Assembly (NCBI GenBank): GCA_004292955.1
Contig: RDXX01000045.1
Location: 1-53,873, forward strand
DNA: 53,873 nucleotides
Direction of reading: 5' to 3'
Source: Oscillatoriales cyanobacterium
GTDB taxonomy: Bacteria > Cyanobacteriota > Cyanobacteriia > Cyanobacteriales > Microcoleaceae
Shown: positions 20,618 to 30,194 of the stretch, in pieces
Numbering within the stretch: the stretch's first letter is position 1
Layout: each line of letters starts with the position of its first letter
Notes under the pieces: generated by a model
Seen by the model: only the letters and a program-made list of their open reading frames with translations
What the model was told of the DNA's origin: nothing
The model's database searches: none
Program-made: the position numbers and the translations under genes

Positions 20618-21751
20618 ATGAAAATTGCTCTGTTCACTGAAACATTTTGGCCAAAAATAGACGGCATTGTGACGCGCCTGATTCACACTGTAGATCACTT
20701 GCAGCGATCGGGCGAACAAGTTCTGATATTTTCTCCAGATTACGGAATTACAGAATACAAAGGTGCCCGAGTTTACGGTGTTGAGGGTTTGCCTTTACCG
20801 ATGTACCCGGAACTGAAAATGGCACTGCCCAGTCCGGCTATAGGTCAACAATTACAGAAGTTTCAACCGGATCTTATTCATGTTGTCAATCCCGCTATTT
20901 TGGGATTGGGCGGGATCTATTACGGCAAAAAGTTCAATATTCCGATTTTGGCTTCTTACCACACGCATTTACCCAAATACTTGCACCATTACGGTTTTGG
21001 AATGCTCGAACCATTGCTGTGGGAATTGCTCAAAGGGGCGCACAATCAAGCTGAATTAAATCTGTGCACTTCTACAGCAATGGTGGATGAGTTGAGAACT
21101 CATGGCATTGAGCGAGTAGACTTGTGGCAGCGCGGTGTAGATACGGAAATGTTTGTCCCCGAATTGGCAAGTCGAGAAATGCGATCGCGCCTTTCTGAAA
21201 ATAACCCAGATAGCCCCTTACTCCTCTACGTCGGCCGCCTCGGTGCCGAAAAAGAAATCGAATCCATCAAACCAGTCCTCGCCGCCATTCCCGGCGCCCG
21301 CCTCGCCCTAGTGGGAGACGGCCCGCACCGCCAAACCCTCGAACAATATTTTGCCGGCACCCCCACAAATTTTGTTGGCTACCTCAAGGGGCAAGAATTG
21401 GCTTCTGCTTACGCATCTGCTGATGCCTTCATTTTTCCCTCCCGTACCGAAACCCTGGGCTTAGTGCTCCTCGAAGCTATGGCTGCGGGGACTCCCGTAG
21501 TGGCGGCTCGCAGTGGCGGAATTCCCGATATTGTCACAGACGGTGTTAACGGCTATTTATTTGACCCCGCCGATGAAGCCGGAGCTCTGACTGCTACCCA
21601 GCGCCTGTTTGCGAATCCCGAAGAACGAGAAACCCTCCGCCAAAACGCTCGCTCTGAAGCCGAACGCTGGGGTTGGGCTGCGGCGACTAACCAACTACGA
21701 GGCTACTATCGATCGGTCGTATTTGCCCAGTCCATGGCCTCTGCTGCTTAA
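20618..21751 (+). CDS. sqdX: Sulfoquinovosyltransferase (sulfolipid synthase)
   Basis: It transfers sulfoquinovose from UDP-sulfoquinovose to diacylglycerol, the last step of SQDG synthesis at the membrane. The 377-residue GT4 glycosyltransferase has the N-terminal ALFTETFWPKIDGIVTR, SYHTHLPKYLHHYG, the LLYVGRLGAEKEIES donor-domain start and the FIFPSRTETLGLVLLEAMAA sugar-nucleotide motif. Both GT-B halves are complete. The ATG is immediately preceded by a pyrimidine repeat array with no Shine-Dalgarno-like purine stretch, so initiation must rely on something else. Pairs functionally with sqdB. Confidence 0.95.
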   Translation: MKIALFTETFWPKIDGIVTRLIHTVDHLQRSGEQVLIFSPDYGITEYKGARVYGVEGLPLPMYPELKMALPSPAIGQQLQKFQPDLIHVVNPAILGLGGIYYGKKFNIPILASYHTHLPKYLHHYGFGMLEPLLWELLKGAHNQAELNLCTSTAMVDELRTHGIERVDLWQRGVDTEMFVPELASREMRSRLSENNPDSPLLLYVGRLGAEKEIESIKPVLAAIPGARLALVGDGPHRQTLEQYFAGTPTNFVGYLKGQELASAYASADAFIFPSRTETLGLVLLEAMAAGTPVVAARSGGIPDIVTDGVNGYLFDPADEAGALTATQRLFANPEERETLRQNARSEAERWGWAAATNQLRGYYRSVVFAQSMASAA

Positions 21752-22333
21752 ATTTGACAAGATGTCGCGATGTTAAACATCACCGACAGCTTAGCTTCCA
21801 TCCCGAGGCAGTTTCTAGCGAGGAGGAATGTCCTCAAAGATCGATCGAACTTTTTTGAGGCTTTGATTGCGGTAGCTATCCTGCTGTTGCGTTTACCATT
21901 AAACTATGAATAGCTTTGGAATGCTTCGCGGGCGGCAAAACTGGGGCGCGGCGGCAGCCGACCGGATACGGTCGCCGAGTGCGCTAAAACAGTCACACCG
22001 CCCAGCAGCCGAGCACAGAGGGTAAAATATACATCGCCCGCGATCGATCGAACAAAAGCCTAGAAGCTCGTTTTCAGGCTGCCAGCGTTCCGAAGTCAAG
22101 TTCAGCTCATGCCTGGCGAACTCTCATCAGTATCGATGTTGTAACAAAAAAAAGATCGAGCATCTCTAACAAGCAAACTGAAGTTTCATCCGCCAAAGAA
22201 TGAACCCATTATTCATCAAACCGACAATCGAATGCTGAGTTGAAAAGCAAACAACTTAAACAGTTTGCACCGCAGAATCTAGCACCGCGATCGACCAGCC
22301 GGTCAATCTACCCCTCTGAGCAAGCAGTTAATC
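21752..22333. other. Long leader/intergenic region, no gene seen
   Basis: This holds a possible weak terminator for sqdX (CCTCAAA at 21832-21838 pairs with TTTGAGG at 21854-21860), then a GC-rich stretch around 21920-22050 with several CGGC/GCCG blocks. No convincing reading frame is present. It probably includes a long 5' leader of the cyclase gene. Confidence 0.45.
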
Positions 22334-24988
22334 ATGACATTCTCCAATGCTGGTAGCGTTCTGGCTACACTGACTCAAGTCAATTTTATGGGGGCATTGA
22401 CCTCTCGTGTTAAGAGCTTGCCAGTTACTGAATTAGTGTGCCTGCTGGACTTTGTAACGGCTGAATTTCAGCAATTTATCCGGGCAATGGACCTGATTAA
22501 CAATGAAGCACTCGAAACTCTCTTAGAGCAACTGTTAGATGCCTTCACTGTCAAAATTGGTCAAATTTTGCAAGCAGACCGGACAACAATTTTTTTGGTA
22601 GATGCCAACAAAAATCAACTGTGGCACAAAACAGTGGATGGGCTCACGGGCGAAGATATAGAAATTCGCTTGCCGATGGATGCAGGCATTTTAGGCTACG
22701 TAGCAACTACTGGAAAATCGCTCAATGTCTTGCATGGTAGAGAACACGAGCATTTTAATGCCGAAGTAGACGAACCGCCGAACTACCGGGTTGAGACTAT
22801 CCTCTGTATGCCGATTTTTAGCAGTAAGAGCCAGCACGAACCCGTAGCGGTGGTGAGACTGTTAAATAAAGCTGGCAATGCCCCCTTTACCGAGGAAGAC
22901 GAACAGCAGTTTCAGGCTTTTGCAGATTCGATCGGGATTATTCTCGAAAGCTGTCAATCTTTCTACGTCGTGGCCCGCAACCAGCGAGGGGTGGCCGCAC
23001 TTTTGAGAGCTACCACGACGTTGGGTCAAAGCCTTGACTTGGAAACAACTTTGCGCTCTGTCATGGATCAAGCTCGGGACTTGATGCAAGCCGATCGCAG
23101 CACGCTATTTTTATTAAATCCCGAAACCAACGAACTTTGGACAAAACTCGCCAAGGCCGACGGCAAAACGATGATGGAAGTCCGCATTCCTGCTAACAAA
23201 GGAATTGCAGGCTACGTGGCTTCGACCGGTCAAACTCTAAATATTACAGATGCTTACGACGATCCCCGCTTTGACCCATCTACAGACCAGCAAACGGGAT
23301 ATCGCACTCGCACTGTCTTGTGTATGCCGGTGCATAACGCCAAAGGTGAGCTGATTGGGGTGACTCAACTAATTAATAAGACTCAAGGCACTTTCACAAC
23401 TTCCGACGAAGAGTTTTTGCGAGCATTTAATTCCCAAGCCGGAATGGCGCTGCAAAATTCTCAACTGTTTCAGAACGTGATGGTGGAAAAGCAGTATCAA
23501 AAAGATATGCTGCAAAGTCTTTCAGATGCAGTCATTTCCACCGATTTGCAGGGGCGAATTGTCACAATTAACGAAGCCGCGCTGGAATTGTTGGGCTGTC
23601 CGGTAAATCAAGATAAAAGCAAACACAATCTCGTGATTTGGGAAGATAAACTGATCGATCGCTATGTTTGGGAAGTTGTGCCGATCGATAATTTGCAATT
23701 TCGACTCGAAGACAGTCTCCTGAATGCTGCCAGACATTACGTTCCCGAACAAAGTTTAACTGTGGGACTGTTGGTGGAAACAACACTGGGTAGCGCAGCA
23801 GCAGATACAGAAGCAGAAAGTTACATTTTGGCCGTGCCCGATCGCAATGACCCCACCTTATATTACGCTTGGGGCGAAAACAGCGCCTGGACTGAGGAAG
23901 TAGCGCAGGCAGAATTAGCTAATTCCCAATCTCTATTTTCGCTGCGGAATGCTGACCTCTATCACCCTTATTGTCCCCTACCCATCTCCGGCTCTCGAAT
24001 TAAAGTAATTGAACGCAGTTTGAATTTAACTGTCAACCCGCTGATCAATCCAGAAGGTGGCGCGCGCGGCGGTTTAGTGGTACTCGAAGACATCAGCCGC
24101 GAAAAGCGGATGAAAACCACAATGTCTCGCTACATGACTCCCGGAGTCGTAGATAAAATCATGGCCTTGGGCGAAGGCTCCCTGATGGTGGGCGAACGCA
24201 AAGAAGTTACTATTTTATTTTCCGACATTCGCGGCTACACCACTCTGACCGAAAATTTGGGAGCCTCGGAAGTTGTGGCCCTATTGAACCAGTATTTTGA
24301 GACGATGGTGGAGGCCGTTTTCCACTACGAAGGCACTTTAGACAAGTTTATCGGCGATGCTTTAATGGCGGTGTTCGGTGCGCCCCTGCCGCTCAATCCC
24401 CCGGAAAGTCACGGTTGGATGGCGGTGCAGTCGGCTTTAGATATGCGCCGGCGCTTGAAAGAGTTTAATGATTCTCGCCCAGGCGCCGATCCGTTTCGCT
24501 TCGGAATTGGGATTAGTTCTGGAGAGGTGGTTTCGGGAAATATTGGTTCGGAAAAGCGGATGGATTACACCGTAATCGGGGATGCGGTGAATTTGAGTTC
24601 CCGCTTGGAACAGCTTACAAAGGAGTACGGCTGCGATATAATTTTGAGCGAATTTACCTACAATTTGTGCCGCGAACGGATTTGGGTGCGAGAGTTGGAC
24701 AAGGTGCGGGTTAAGGGCAAAAATCAGCCGGTCGGCATTTACGAGTTGCTGCAAATTAATTCCGATCCCCTCGATGGGGAAACCGAAAGGTTTTTGGAAC
24801 TTTACAACAACGGTCGCCATGCTTATATTGCTAGAAATTTTCAGCAAGCTATTAATTATTTTGAGGCGGCTTTAGCTATGCGACCGAGCGATCGACCTGT
24901 GGAAGTTCAGATCGAGCGATCCCTCAGCTATTTGGAAATACCCCCGCCCGACGAATGGGACGGCGTGCATACTATGACAAAAAAGTAG
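22334..24988 (+). CDS. GAF-GAF-PAS class III adenylate cyclase (CyaB1-like)
   Basis: The 884-residue protein has GAF-A (about 60-205), GAF-B (about 230-375), a PAS-like region after SLSDAVISTDLQGRI, a class III cyclase domain (about 615-790) and a TPR-like tail. Metal-binding Asp631 (FSDIRGYT) and Asp675 (FIGDALM) are present, as are purine-selecting Lys671 and Thr746 (MDYTVIGDAVN) and the Asn/Arg of NLSSRLE. The Lys-Thr pair with 75-residue spacing is as in Anabaena CyaB1, an ATP cyclase whose GAF-B binds cAMP. It therefore probably makes cAMP, with positive feedback by cAMP at a GAF. It has a long leader and is followed by a receiver-kinase. Confidence 0.93.
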   Translation: MTFSNAGSVLATLTQVNFMGALTSRVKSLPVTELVCLLDFVTAEFQQFIRAMDLINNEALETLLEQLLDAFTVKIGQILQADRTTIFLVDANKNQLWHKTVDGLTGEDIEIRLPMDAGILGYVATTGKSLNVLHGREHEHFNAEVDEPPNYRVETILCMPIFSSKSQHEPVAVVRLLNKAGNAPFTEEDEQQFQAFADSIGIILESCQSFYVVARNQRGVAALLRATTTLGQSLDLETTLRSVMDQARDLMQADRSTLFLLNPETNELWTKLAKADGKTMMEVRIPANKGIAGYVASTGQTLNITDAYDDPRFDPSTDQQTGYRTRTVLCMPVHNAKGELIGVTQLINKTQGTFTTSDEEFLRAFNSQAGMALQNSQLFQNVMVEKQYQKDMLQSLSDAVISTDLQGRIVTINEAALELLGCPVNQDKSKHNLVIWEDKLIDRYVWEVVPIDNLQFRLEDSLLNAARHYVPEQSLTVGLLVETTLGSAAADTEAESYILAVPDRNDPTLYYAWGENSAWTEEVAQAELANSQSLFSLRNADLYHPYCPLPISGSRIKVIERSLNLTVNPLINPEGGARGGLVVLEDISREKRMKTTMSRYMTPGVVDKIMALGEGSLMVGERKEVTILFSDIRGYTTLTENLGASEVVALLNQYFETMVEAVFHYEGTLDKFIGDALMAVFGAPLPLNPPESHGWMAVQSALDMRRRLKEFNDSRPGADPFRFGIGISSGEVVSGNIGSEKRMDYTVIGDAVNLSSRLEQLTKEYGCDIILSEFTYNLCRERIWVRELDKVRVKGKNQPVGIYELLQINSDPLDGETERFLELYNNGRHAYIARNFQQAINYFEAALAMRPSDRPVEVQIERSLSYLEIPPPDEWDGVHTMTKK

Positions 24989-25138
24989 CATATTTTATCA
25001 TATCCGAGAGCCTAAATGTAAAAAAATTGGATAAAGTTTTGAGATCTTCCTTATGACAGAGTTAAGAAGTGGAAAAATGTGAAAACATGAATCGGATGCC
25101 ACATTAAAGTTAGTATTTATTTTCATACCGACAATTAA

Positions 25139-26281
25139 ATGAACTATTTATCTGTTCCGAATGCCACAAAAGCCGATCGCATTCTGGTTGTAGATGACGC
25201 ACCAGATAATGTTTTGTTGGTGCAGACAATCCTGGAAGAAGAAGGTTACGAAATTAGCACGGCCGAGAACGGCTTTTCGGCCTTAAGCCAAATTGACAAG
25301 TCAACCCCCGATTTGGTATTGCTAGACGTAATGATGCCGGGAATGGACGGTTACGAAGTCACCCAGCGAATGCGACAAAATAAGGAATTGCCCTTTATCC
25401 CGATTTTGCTGATCACAGCTCACGACAGCGCCAGTGTAGTCCAGGGACTCGACATGGGCGCAGACGATTTTATCCGCAAACCCGTGGAAATGGACGAACT
25501 GCTGGCGAGGGTGCGATCGCTCTTGCGGCTCAAACACAGCGTAGACGAACGAAATTCGATCGCCCTCCAGCGCGAAGATTTTGTCTCCAGACTCGCTCAC
25601 GACTTGCGGACGCCCCTCGTAGCAGCCGATCGAATGCTAACTTTAATGCAGCAGGGAGCTTTGGGAGAAATCTCGCTCCCCATGTGCGACGCTTTCGGGA
25701 CAATGGTTCGCAGTAACAAAAACCTGATCGCGATGGTAAATATGCTGCTAGAAGTCTACCGCTACGAAGCAGGGCGCAAATCCCTCAGTTTCGCTCCGGT
25801 TGACTTGCGCCAGCTTATTACCGAAGTAGCCGAAGAACTCGCTCCCCTAGCCGATGCTAAAAATTTGTCGGTGAATTTAGACTTGAGTGAAAGTGCAGAA
25901 AGTGCTCCGATTGCCAAGTATCCGGGCGATCGTCTGGAGTTGCACCGCTTGCTGACTAATTTAATCGGAAATGCGATAAAATTCACCGACAGCGGCTCTA
26001 TAGATATCCGCTTAAAAGCTGCCAATTCACCTGTTTATACGAGCTTCAAAAACCAACCGCTGGCATGGGTAATTATGGAAATCCAAGACACCGGCGCCGG
26101 AATTTCTCCCGCCGAACAAGCGAAGTTATTTGAAAGGTTTGGCTCGGGAACTCACAAGAAATCCAGCACAGGTTTGGGACTGCACCTCTGCCGCCAAATA
26201 GTCGAAGCTCACCGCGGCACGATCGTGGTCAAATCGGAGTTGGGTAAAGGCAGCTTGTTTACTATTCGCTTGCCTTGTTAG
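25139..26281 (+). CDS. Receiver-histidine kinase hybrid
   Basis: The 380-residue soluble protein has a receiver (ILVVDDAPDN, Asp63 in LLDVMMPGMDG, Thr of LITAHD, Lys in IRKPVE), then a HisKA domain with His154 in SRLAHDLRTPLV, and an ATPase domain with NLIGNAIKF, DTGAGI and TGLGLHLC. There is no sensor domain, so input must come by phosphotransfer to Asp63 or through a partner. Its position 150 bp after the cyclase gene suggests the two may work together, but this is only context. Confidence 0.9.
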   Translation: MNYLSVPNATKADRILVVDDAPDNVLLVQTILEEEGYEISTAENGFSALSQIDKSTPDLVLLDVMMPGMDGYEVTQRMRQNKELPFIPILLITAHDSASVVQGLDMGADDFIRKPVEMDELLARVRSLLRLKHSVDERNSIALQREDFVSRLAHDLRTPLVAADRMLTLMQQGALGEISLPMCDAFGTMVRSNKNLIAMVNMLLEVYRYEAGRKSLSFAPVDLRQLITEVAEELAPLADAKNLSVNLDLSESAESAPIAKYPGDRLELHRLLTNLIGNAIKFTDSGSIDIRLKAANSPVYTSFKNQPLAWVIMEIQDTGAGISPAEQAKLFERFGSGTHKKSSTGLGLHLCRQIVEAHRGTIVVKSELGKGSLFTIRLPC

Positions 26282-26917
26282 AGCGATTTAATTAACTGTA
26301 GATGACTTATTTCATAAATGTTTGATGGCTAGAGCAACCGCAGATTTAAGGCAGATAAACACAGATAAACGCAGATAAATAAATTCAAGATGATTTGCGA
26401 AGAAATGCAGGAAGTAAAATTAGGGTGCATCCGCTCAAGATATTTGCTGGGACAATTGATAATCTCAAAACTGATGCACACCCTGAATAGATGGTGCGTC
26501 AGAATGAGATTTTTGGCGATCGTTAAAAATGACTAAACTGACGAACCCTATCGCTGACTTTGGCTCGGACTCGCATTCCGCACTACAAACCAGTCAATCA
26601 CGAATCAGAAAAATAGCTTCGTAGTCAGGACTTTAGTCCTTCTTTGGCTCGGACTCGCATTCCGCACTACAAACCAGTTCGAGACTGAATGATATCACTC
26701 GTGCGATGTCTGGGCCAGCAATACAATCAGAAAATTATTAGGCAGATGTCATATAATTACTTGGCAACTGAATTTACTTCAACTAAAACAACAGGAGTCC
26801 CGCACCAAACACGGTACGAACTTGAGTGACGGGAGGAATGCGCGTGAGGCTTGCATAGCTGAACAAATTATTGATAAACGCAGACAGACTTTCTTCAATA
26901 CATGATAGAATCTTGTC
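26282..26917. other. Repeat-rich intergenic region before tnpB
   Basis: No gene is seen. It holds a GCAGATAAACACAGATAAAC repeat (26350-26378), a GGTGCATC/GATGCACACC pair (26424, 26471), and a 37-bp direct repeat at 26558-26594 and 26642-26678 around GGCTCGGACTCGCATTCCGC. Between them AGGACTTTAGTCCT is a small palindrome. A CCCG/CGGG hairpin near 26798-26837 may be the left end of the broken tnpB element. Confidence 0.6.
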
Positions 26918-28123
26918 ATGAAACAAGTCCTGACAGTATCTTGCAAACTCCAAGTAATGCCTGAGCAGTCCATCAAAATTGATGCAACACTTCAGGCGTT
27001 CGCGAATGCTTGCGAATATGTGAATCAAACTGTATCGCCAACTATGACAAACGAATTGGCGATGCAATCCTTGATATATCACGATGTCAGAGATATGTTT
27101 GGACTTTCGGCGCAGTTGGCAATCCATGCTATCAGACGGGTTTCTGGCAACAGAAAAACAGCCAAAAAAGATGGGAAGTCGGTCAATAAATTTACTCCTA
27201 CTAGCGTCACTTACGATGCTCGTATCTTTTCTTTCAGGGAAAAAGATTGGACGGTAAGTTTGACTACTACTGGTGGTAGGGAACGGTTTGTACTGGCTAT
27301 CGGAAACTACCAACTTGGATTGTTGAAAGGTCAAAACCCAAAGACTGCTACTTTGTGCAAACGCAATGATGGTAGTTACTATCTTAATATTCAGCTTGAA
27401 TCTATGCCCGTCGAACCTCCACCAAGCGATCGAGTTTTGGGCTGTGATTTGGGTAGGACTGACATTGCAGTTACTTCCGATGGAGATACATTTAGCGGTA
27501 AACAAATTACCCAAGTTAGAAATCATTATGCCAAGTTGAGAGCGAATCTCCAACAAAAAGCCACGAAGGGCACGCGCAGCACTCGGCGTAGATGTCGAGA
27601 ATTGTTGAAACGGTTGTCGGGCTCTTGAAAGCGCTTTCAGACATTGGTAAATCACACTATCAGTCACCGTATCGTAACTAAGGCTCAAAACAAAAATCAA
27701 GCGATCGCTTTGGAAGATTTGACTGGAATTAGGGAGCGCACAAATCAGCAGCCACGCTCGAAAAAAGAGCGGAGACTTAGCAATAGCTGGGCATTTTTTC
27801 AGTTGCGCCAATTCCTAATATACAAAGCCATAAAGCATAGCGTCAAGATTTTGTTTGTCGAGCCTAGATACACTAGCCAAATGTGCCACAAGTGCAACCA
27901 TATTCATCCTGTAAAGGGTGAGTCTTATAGGAATGGCAAAAAGTTTGCTTGTGGTCATTGTGGATGGAAAGGTGATGCCGACTTAAACGGCAGTAAGAAT
28001 ATTGCTGTTATTGGGGCTTCCGTAAATAAGCCTGAAGGTTCGAGATTATTTTGCAATTTGCAAGATCATTTCAGGGCTATTGAAAGTCCACACTGTACCT
28101 GTACTCATGTCAGTGCTGGGTAA
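26918..28123 (+). pseudogene. tnpB: TnpB (IS200/IS605 RNA-guided nuclease), interrupted by one stop
   Basis: Two pieces, 26918-27628 and 27629-28123, are in the same frame and join at a single TGA (27626-27628) inside the usual RLSG..RFQ region. The RuvC residues are all kept: Asp in GCDLGRTDIAV, Glu in ALEDLTGIRER, Asp in GDADLNGSKNIA; so is the zinc finger CHKC...CGHC. TnpB is an RNA-guided DNA nuclease that helps these elements persist. It is probably a recently inactivated copy, as only one stop has accumulated; read-through is a less likely alternative. Its end is only 6 bp from the GUN4 gene, so the element's right end is missing. Confidence 0.85.
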
Positions 28124-28129
28124 TTTACT

Positions 28130-28960
28130 ATGTCTGACTGTCCAGTGTGCGGTGCTGAGTACCTAGAAAAAAAAGCAGAGTTTTGCTCGATTTGTGGCTG
28201 GAATTTGACTCCCTACCCGCAGCGTGCTAAACCTTCCAAAATTTATTTAAAACAAGAACAAGTTAGATTGCAGTGGGCAAAACAAATGTGGGAATCGGCC
28301 CGCAATCAACAAAATTGGTCAGCCAGATTTGACGAGTTGCAAGAGGAATTACAGCAAGGTGCGATCGCCCGCGCGTACCTGCAATCTCAGTTAGAATGGG
28401 TTCTGTACCGCCTCGAACAACTCAATCCCGAATCCATTACCAGCACTTTACTGCGACTGGAAGAGAAAATCGGCGCCTTACCTGACCAAACTCCGGCTAT
28501 CTCTGAAGTGGGGATGGATTACCGACAACTGACAAAGCTGTTAGAAACTGGAAAATGGCGCAAAGCAGACGAACATACTTGGGAAATTTTGCTGCAAATC
28601 TCTGTCAGGGAAGACGAAGGCTGGCTGAGTGCAGCCGATATTGACGGGTTTCCTCTTACAGACCTTCGCACGATCGACAAACTTTGGCAACAACACAGCA
28701 GCGGGCGGTTTGGATTCACCGTACAACAACAGATTTGGGAAAGTACCGCCGGAAATTATACCCAATTGTGCGATCGACTCGGCTGGCGAGTCAAGGAAAA
28801 TTGGAAATATTACAGCGAGCTCTCATTCAGCGAAAATGCTCCCCCCGGACACCTCCCCGTTACCGCCTGGAGACATCGCGCTTGTTACGGTGCTGGTAAA
28901 CTCACCGCAGCAGAAAACTTTGCCCGCATTGTCGGGAGAGTTGCTACGGGCGATCGCTAA
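28130..28960 (+). CDS. Zinc-ribbon plus GUN4-domain protein
   Basis: The 276-residue protein has an N-terminal zinc ribbon (Cys4, Cys7, Cys19, Cys22), a helical middle with ELQEELQQGAIARAYLQSQL, and a GUN4 domain from about 125: MDYRQLTKLLETGKWRKADE, LTDLRTIDKLWQQHSSGRFG, and GAKL-like end GHLPVTAWRH. GUN4 proteins bind Mg-protoporphyrin and stimulate Mg-chelatase; those with additional domains are thought to be porphyrin sensors. This one differs from the main cyanobacterial Gun4 by its zinc ribbon. The promoter region must lie within or upstream of the degraded tnpB. Confidence 0.88.
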   Translation: MSDCPVCGAEYLEKKAEFCSICGWNLTPYPQRAKPSKIYLKQEQVRLQWAKQMWESARNQQNWSARFDELQEELQQGAIARAYLQSQLEWVLYRLEQLNPESITSTLLRLEEKIGALPDQTPAISEVGMDYRQLTKLLETGKWRKADEHTWEILLQISVREDEGWLSAADIDGFPLTDLRTIDKLWQQHSSGRFGFTVQQQIWESTAGNYTQLCDRLGWRVKENWKYYSELSFSENAPPGHLPVTAWRHRACYGAGKLTAAENFARIVGRVATGDR

Positions 28961-29022
28961 TCATCCAAAATAAAAAATTCAAAATCGCCATTACCTGCTA
29001 TAATCAAAACGGTTCAGCAACT

Positions 29023-29346
29023 GGGGCTGTGGCTCAGATGGATAGAGCAAGCGCCTCCTGAAGAATCGGGCACCCTGCGAGGAAACTCTGGGAGTGAATG
29101 TGGTCAAACTCAAGGAAGCCTAAGTCTGACAGCAGATACGGTAATCTTGAGCCAAGCTTTATCTAAATTTTGTTTAGGTAAGGAAGGTGCAGAGACTGGC
29201 TTTAGGAAGTAAACACCATAAAACCTCCTAAACATACGGCCACCACCTAAAGGCCGCAAGCCTACGGTGAAGGAATAGTCCGGAGAGTGGGGAAACTCAC
29301 ACAAATCTGAAGCGCTAGGTCGCCGGTTCGAACCCGGCCAGTCCCG
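29023..29346 (+). tRNA. tRNA-Arg(CCU), split by a group I intron
   Basis: Exon 1 is 29023-29059 and exon 2 is 29310-29346. Joined, they give acceptor GGGGCTG/CAGTCCC, D-stem GCTC/GAGC, anticodon stem AGCGC/GCGCT with loop CTCCTAA (anticodon CCT), and T-arm GCCGG-TTCGAAC-CCGGC with discriminator G. No CCA is encoded. The intron interrupts just after the anticodon T. It lies 60 bp after the GUN4 gene. Confidence 0.93.
29060..29309 (+). ncRNA. Group I intron in tRNA-Arg(CCU)
   Basis: A 250-nt insert in the anticodon loop: the 5' exon ends in U and the intron ends in G, as in group I splicing. The conserved core is visible: R-like GTGCAGAGACT near 29186 and S-like GGAATAGTCCGG near 29271, whose CAGAGACT/AGTCC parts form P7. 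It has no homing-endonuclease frame. Group I introns in this tRNA are known from some cyanobacteria and alpha-proteobacteria. It should be self-splicing. Confidence 0.9.
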
Positions 29347-29430
29347 TTAAAAATCAAGAACAATTAAAAGCAGAAGGGTAAACCCTAAGTTTTATCCTTC
29401 TGCTTTGCATATGCGTTAACCTGTATATTC

Positions 29431-29462
29431 AATCCAAAATCTAAAATCTAAAATCTAAAATC
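29431..29462. repeat. TCTAAAA heptamer array
   Basis: Four units of (C)AAAATCT/CCAAAAT type. Sister arrays lie at 7600, 31275, 36001, 38847 and 41301, all in intergenic positions. Confidence 0.9.
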
Positions 29463-29571
29463 CTCTGACCATTGTTTAAATTTTAATTTTTAATTCCTGT
29501 TAGTGGGTTGTACGTGCGGTATTTTTTGTTATGGTTCCTGTGTCAGCTAAATAAAGTTTTTATAGGTTTAG

Positions 29572-30162
29572 ATGTGGTTGAGAATAAATTTAAACAGGCG
29601 GCGTTACCCGCGTTTGAGGAATTCACCCAATTTTTGGTTCCTACTAGGGCTTTTGATGGCGTTTTGGTTTGGCTATCAGCAGCTTAAGAGCGAATTTCAG
29701 AGACCCCAAGCTTTGTTGGTTCTAGGTGGGGCTACGGAGCGAGAGGTGTTTGCCGCCAAATTTGCTCGATCGCACCCTCAATTGCCGATTTGGGTGTCTT
29801 CTGGGAGCAATCCTGAGTTTGCCGAATGGGTGTTTTCAGAAGCGGGAATTAAGTCCGATCGCCTGCACTTAGACTACAGAGCAGTGGATACGGTAACAAA
29901 TTTTACCACCCTGGTAGATGAATTGAAAGCTCAAGGGATTGAGAGCGTGTATCTGATCACTTCTGACGATCATATGCGGCGAGCTCAGATTATTGGCGAA
30001 ATCGTGCTCGGCAGTCGAGGGATTAGTTTTAAGCCTGTAGCAGTTCCGTCTGGGCGAACCCCCGAACCCGTGCAAAAAGCTCTCCGCGACGGCGCTAGAG
30101 CCATTATGTGGCTGACTACGGGTTATACGGGTGCTAACTTCAGCCAAGCCAGAATTGAATAG
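29572..30162 (+). CDS. YdcF-like (DUF218) membrane protein
   Basis: The 196-residue protein starts with a basic segment and one membrane helix (FWFLLGLLMAFWFGY), followed by a DUF218 fold: QALLVLGGATEREVFAAKFA, PIWVSSGSNPEFAEWV, an Asp/Thr-rich VDTVTNFTTLVDELK, and LITSDDHMRRAQIIGEIVLG. The family includes E. coli YdcF, SanA and ElyC, envelope proteins with a Rossmann-like domain; the reaction is uncertain. It is probably membrane-anchored with the domain outside the cytoplasm. It is followed by a terminator-like stem shared with plsC. Confidence 0.85.
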   Translation: MWLRINLNRRRYPRLRNSPNFWFLLGLLMAFWFGYQQLKSEFQRPQALLVLGGATEREVFAAKFARSHPQLPIWVSSGSNPEFAEWVFSEAGIKSDRLHLDYRAVDTVTNFTTLVDELKAQGIESVYLITSDDHMRRAQIIGEIVLGSRGISFKPVAVPSGRTPEPVQKALRDGARAIMWLTTGYTGANFSQARIE

Positions 30163-30194
30163 ACAAAGAAAGGACGGCGGTTGAAACCGCTTTT

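Noticed and set aside
20374..20719. Several open frames of about 60-100 codons on both strands with KKEEGRR- or LLPSSFF-like repeats
   Set aside because: They arise only because the 7-bp array has no stop codon in any frame; they are not genes.
21899..22099. A Cys/Arg-rich 66-codon minus-strand frame in the cyclase leader
   Set aside because: No ribosome-binding site, no similarity, and biased composition typical of a chance frame in GC-rich DNA.
26783..27811. A 342-codon open frame antisense to the broken tnpB
   Set aside because: It is the shadow of a real coding sequence: composition is Ser/Phe/Ile-rich with no domain, and the sense strand carries the complete set of TnpB motifs.
29110..29304. 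A 64-codon minus-strand frame inside the tRNA region
   Set aside because: It lies within the group I intron, whose core motifs explain the sequence; no endonuclease motif is present.
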